DNA of 64,000 bases from Streptomyces glomeratus (GTDB taxonomy: Bacteria; Actinomycetota; Actinomycetes; Streptomycetales; Streptomycetaceae), in NCBI RefSeq assembly GCF_021462825.1, contig NZ_JAKEEB010000004.1, positions 1 to 64,000 of the forward strand, written 5' to 3'. Below the pieces are notes generated by a model. That model was not told the origin of the DNA, did no database searches, and saw only the letters and a list, made by a program, of their open reading frames with translations. Below are positions 61,305-64,000 of the stretch, one piece after another. Every line of letters starts with the position of its first letter. The stretch's first letter is position 1. Position numbers and translations under genes: made by a program.

Positions 61305-63170
61305 ATGCGTTTCACCCACATACGCAAGCTACTGACGTCAGCCGGTGTGCTCGTTCTGGCGACCGCCACGCCCGCCACCGCGCACACCCCCCATCCGGTC
61401 GCCACCGCGCACGCATCGGTCACGGCCGCCGCTGCCACCCGCACCGCGCCGTCGGTGCCCTCCGCAGACGGTGCGGGCGCGGCCGGCCAGTGGACGAGTG
61501 AAGCGGCCGAGAGGTTCTGGACACCCCGGCGGATGGCCGCAGCCACGCCGGACTCCCCCCGCTCCGAGGCACCCGCCGGCTGGAAGCCCTCATCCCTGTC
61601 AGGCCTGGCTGCCGCCAAGAACGGCCACTACTTCGCGGGTGTCCCCACCGTGGGCACCTTCTTCCACTACGTCAGGGACCCCGCCACCGACAGACTGGTG
61701 GGGCGCTTCTGCTCGGCCGGCGTCGTCGACAGCCCGCAGGGCAACGTCATCCTGACCGCCGCTCACTGCTCGGGCGGCACCAAGGGCATGTTCGTGCCCC
61801 GCTACGACGGCGCGTCGAAGAAGCCGACCCCCTACGGCCGTTTCCCGGTGCAGAAGTGGGTTCGCGACTCCCGCTGGTACCGCGCGGGGAAGGAACCCAC
61901 CCGGGACGCCTACTCCGACTTCGACTACGCCTTCGCCCGGGTCGGCACCAACAGCCACCGCCAGAGCGTGCAGAAGGCCGTCGGCGCCGCCCTCAAGCTC
62001 GGCCAGGTGGGCGGCCGCTACCACCAGACGGTGACCGTCGTCGGCTATCCGGGAAGCCACAACCCGAAGAACCGTCCGATCATCTGCCCCGGCGTCGCGA
62101 CCCGGCAGCTTCCCGGCTACCGGCAGATGCGCATGGAGTGCGGCGGCTTCTACGGCGGCACCTCCGGAAGTCCGTGGATCACCGGCCTGAACAGCAGGAC
62201 CGGCAGCGGAACCGTGATCGGCAACCTCGGCGGCTACTACGGCGGCGGCCTGGAGAACAACAGCGACCGCATCTCCTTCGCCGTCACGTACGACAAGCGG
62301 GCTCTCGAGATCTACGACGCCGCGAAGAACAACCGCGACCCGCGCCAGTACCCGCGCGGCTACAGCATGTACCCCACCGGCGGGGGCCTGTGGACCCACG
62401 CCAGGAAGATGGCCTCCGGTGACTACACCGGCGACGGCAGGACCGACATGATCGTGGTCTGGTCCGATGGCGAGGTCACCCTCTACATCGGCAACGGCCA
62501 GGGCGGATTCTCCGGCGAGAAGAGGATCACGAAGTCCTCCACCTGGAAGGACGCCATGGTCGTCACCGGCGGAGACTTCAGCGGCAACGACGCCTCCGAC
62601 CTCATCGTGGTCTGGGTGGACGGCGAGGTCACCCTCTACACCGGCAGCGGCCACGGCGACTTCGCCAAGGAAACCCAGCTTCAAAAGCCCAACAAGACCT
62701 GGAGGAACGCCACCCAGATCACCGCCGGACGGTACAGCTCCAACAAGTGGACCGACGACGTCATGGTCCGCTGGGTCGACGGGGAAGTGTCCCTCTACAC
62801 CGACGTCGACGGCCGCGGCTTCCTCCACGAGCACAAGCTCAAGGACCCCAACAAGACCTGGACGCACGCCACCATCCTTGCCGCCGGCAACTTCACCGGC
62901 GGCGCCAACTGGGACGTGATAGTGCGCTGGTCGGACGGCGAACTCTCCCTCTACCGCGACGCCGGCGCCTCCAGTGTCGGAACGGAGACCCAGCTGAAGT
63001 CCTCTAACAAGCTGTGGACCCACGCCTCCGTCATGACAGCCGGCTCCTACACCCAGGGGCAGCCCAACGACCTCCTCGTGCGCTGGTCGGACGGCGAGAC
63101 CACCCTCTACACCGACACCACCACCACCCTCGGCCGTGAACACATGCTCGTCGCGCCCAAGGCCGGCTAA
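61305..63170 (+). CDS. secreted trypsin-like protease with five propeller-like C-terminal repeats
   Basis: A 621-residue secreted protein. Signal peptide ~1-26; a linker; an S1-type peptidase domain (~100-345) with H154 in LTAAHC, D207 in SDFDYAFA and S289 in GGTSGSP, all catalytic residues present. Residues ~375-615 hold five repeats of ~45-50 residues, each containing VxWxDGExxLY (WSDGE or WVDGE) next to an FG-GAP-like glycine turn. These probably make a beta-propeller or lectin-like array for substrate or wall binding. The ATG has GAGGA five bases upstream. The downstream gene follows by 28 bases, so they may be co-transcribed. Confidence 0.88.
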   Translation: MRFTHIRKLLTSAGVLVLATATPATAHTPHPVATAHASVTAAAATRTAPSVPSADGAGAAGQWTSEAAERFWTPRRMAAATPDSPRSEAPAGWKPSSLSGLAAAKNGHYFAGVPTVGTFFHYVRDPATDRLVGRFCSAGVVDSPQGNVILTAAHCSGGTKGMFVPRYDGASKKPTPYGRFPVQKWVRDSRWYRAGKEPTRDAYSDFDYAFARVGTNSHRQSVQKAVGAALKLGQVGGRYHQTVTVVGYPGSHNPKNRPIICPGVATRQLPGYRQMRMECGGFYGGTSGSPWITGLNSRTGSGTVIGNLGGYYGGGLENNSDRISFAVTYDKRALEIYDAAKNNRDPRQYPRGYSMYPTGGGLWTHARKMASGDYTGDGRTDMIVVWSDGEVTLYIGNGQGGFSGEKRITKSSTWKDAMVVTGGDFSGNDASDLIVVWVDGEVTLYTGSGHGDFAKETQLQKPNKTWRNATQITAGRYSSNKWTDDVMVRWVDGEVSLYTDVDGRGFLHEHKLKDPNKTWTHATILAAGNFTGGANWDVIVRWSDGELSLYRDAGASSVGTETQLKSSNKLWTHASVMTAGSYTQGQPNDLLVRWSDGETTLYTDTTTTLGREHMLVAPKAG

Positions 63171-63198
63171 CCCCTCCCAGGAAGGCGAGGTACCCGCG

Positions 63199-63735
63199 AT
63201 GTACCTGCGCACAGCAGCAGCCACCCTCACCGCGACGATCATCGGCCTTACGAGCTCCCACGCAGCCTTTGCGGCGGACGGTCCGGGCCTGAGCGTCAGC
63301 GTCCGCGAAAACGACAGCGACAGCGACGGGGACGGTCCTCTTCAGCAGGGCGCACCCATCGTGGTCACCTCCGACGTAGACCTGACCTCCCTGGCCGCGG
63401 ACGGAAACGGCAGCTTCACCGTGAAGTCCCCTGCGTTCACCAAGGCCGTCACCGTCGGGTTGCTCAAGAACAGTTTCGGGCAGGGCAACGGCACCATCCG
63501 CTGCGACATCAAGGCGGGAAGCTACCCCGTCGACATCGCCGGACACCACGACGGACTGACCGGCAGCCAGGGGCACCTGACCATCACCGTCAAGAGCGAC
63601 GACCACCGGTACTGCACGCAGGCGGCCGGCTCTTCCGGCAACACCGGCACCGTTGCCGCCGTCGGGGGAGGCGTGGTACTCCTCGCCGCCGCCGGGTACA
63701 CCGTCGCGCGACGCCGGAGGACCAAGGGCGCCTGA
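63199..63735 (+). CDS. secreted protein with C-terminal membrane anchor
   Basis: A 178-residue exported protein. Signal peptide 1-26 (TAAATLTATIIGLTSSHAAFA), an acidic segment (VRENDSDSDGDG), a beta-rich domain (~45-140) with two Cys (IRCDIK, RYCTQAA) and a C-terminal membrane helix (GGGVVLLAAAGYTVA) followed by RRRR. The signal, exterior and C-terminal helix plus positive tail look like a sortase substrate, but no LPxTG/LAxTG motif precedes the helix. The ATG has GAGG about eight bases upstream. Probably in an operon with the protease gene. Confidence 0.75.
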   Translation: MYLRTAAATLTATIIGLTSSHAAFAADGPGLSVSVRENDSDSDGDGPLQQGAPIVVTSDVDLTSLAADGNGSFTVKSPAFTKAVTVGLLKNSFGQGNGTIRCDIKAGSYPVDIAGHHDGLTGSQGHLTITVKSDDHRYCTQAAGSSGNTGTVAAVGGGVVLLAAAGYTVARRRRTKGA

Positions 63736-63740
63736 GGGCG

Positions 63741-63773
63741 GCCGGGCCCGCACGTCCCATCAGCGGGCCCGGC
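63741..63773. terminator. bidirectional terminator between convergent genes
   Basis: An 11-bp perfect stem GCCGGGCCCGC / GCGGGCCCGGC with an 11-base loop in the gap between the rightward gene and the leftward partial gene. Confidence 0.82.
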
Positions 63774-63778
63774 GCCGG

Positions 63779-64000
63779 TCACTGTGCGTCCAGGCAACGG
63801 CCGGACTTCGGCACCCCCGCCACCAGATGCGACAGTTCCACGATCGCCTCATCCGCCCGCACTTCACGAGCGCGGATCGCAACCTGGGTCGCCGGCGTAC
63901 GGCCGAACGTCACAATGACCTTCCGGTCCGGCGTCGACTGCCGCTCGTCGATCACCCAGTCCACCCCGTTCGCCTCGAAACACGGATCCTTCGTCGCCCC
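63779..64000 (-). CDS. partial hypothetical protein, cut by window edge
   Basis: The 3' end of a leftward gene. The open frame continues beyond position 64000, so the start is outside the window. The visible ~73 residues read DPCFEANGVDWVIDERQS, then a beta segment (KVIVTFGRTP) and AREVRADEAIVELSHLVAG, ending CLDAQ. An internal GTG at 63964 exists, but the upstream codons are of equal quality, so it is unlikely to be the start. Family unknown. Confidence 0.6.
   Translation of the reverse strand, partial: GATKDPCFEANGVDWVIDERQSTPDRKVIVTFGRTPATQVAIRAREVRADEAIVELSHLVAGVPKSGRCLDAQ

Noticed and set aside
1..64000. tRNA genes and CRISPR arrays
   Set aside because: No T-loop motif in tRNA-like context and no regularly spaced repeats with unique spacers were seen by eye on either strand; a tRNAscan run would be decisive.

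Overview
The window is a high-GC actinobacterial chromosome segment, almost certainly Streptomyces. The evidence is strong third-position G/C, frequent GTG starts, many 4-base ATGA/GTGA overlaps, mycothiol S-conjugate amidase (mca), a SigE-family sigma factor, a Streptomyces-type chitinase with a DasR-like operator, and GTP-dependent PEP carboxykinase. No rRNA, tRNA, CRISPR array or intact mobile element was seen; one short transposase remnant was found. Most of the window reads as ordinary chromosome. The most accessory-looking part is the last ~11 kb, which is rich in secreted proteins.

Layout. (1) 0.1-12.1 kb: a RibD-fold reductase, then a long leftward tight-adherence (Tad/Flp) pilus locus. 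In transcription order it holds a zinc-ribbon protein, CpaB, a 42-residue repeat peptide, a CpaE ATPase fused to a TadE pseudopilin, TadE, TadA ATPase, TadB, TadC, a sensor kinase and response regulator, a Flp pilin, a TadG-like protein with an apparent CTG start, a lipoprotein and an OmpA-domain protein. No prepilin peptidase is visible. (2) 12.3-18.4 kb: GH18 chitinase under a DasR-like site, a SigE-family sigma factor with a membrane partner, an M14 carboxypeptidase and a PH-like hypothetical protein. (3) 18.5-25.4 kb: divergent catabolic genes (GntP permease, RidA, IclR regulator, KDG-kinase-like PfkB kinase // PLP fold-III deaminase, D-aminoacylase-family deacylase). Together they can be read as import and catabolism of N-acetyl-D-glucosaminate (oxidised chitin) to KDPG. 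(4) 25.4-34.4 kb: secreted trypsin-like protease, alanine-type aminotransferase, dTDP-glucose 4,6-dehydratase, PEP carboxykinase, hemolysin III and a Mut7-C protein. (5) 34.4-41 kb: a four-gene translationally coupled operon of two GT2 enzymes, one GT39-type membrane glycosyltransferase and a secreted copper-radical (galactose-oxidase-like) enzyme, presumably making and oxidising a surface glycan. (6) 41-53 kb: housekeeping genes (thioredoxin-domain YyaL, mca, DUF4307, greA, ilvA, metB, msrA) mixed with MarR and LuxR regulators and a degenerate sigma-like protein. (7) 53-64 kb: a 1280-residue subtilase, a transposase remnant, a NucA/NucB-type secreted nuclease followed by a candidate ComJ-like inhibitor, secreted proteins, an orphan LuxR regulator and a trypsin with five propeller-like repeats.

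Start codons were chosen by Shine-Dalgarno position, signal-peptide position and 4-base overlaps. Enzyme families are recognised from motifs read in the translations; no database search was run.
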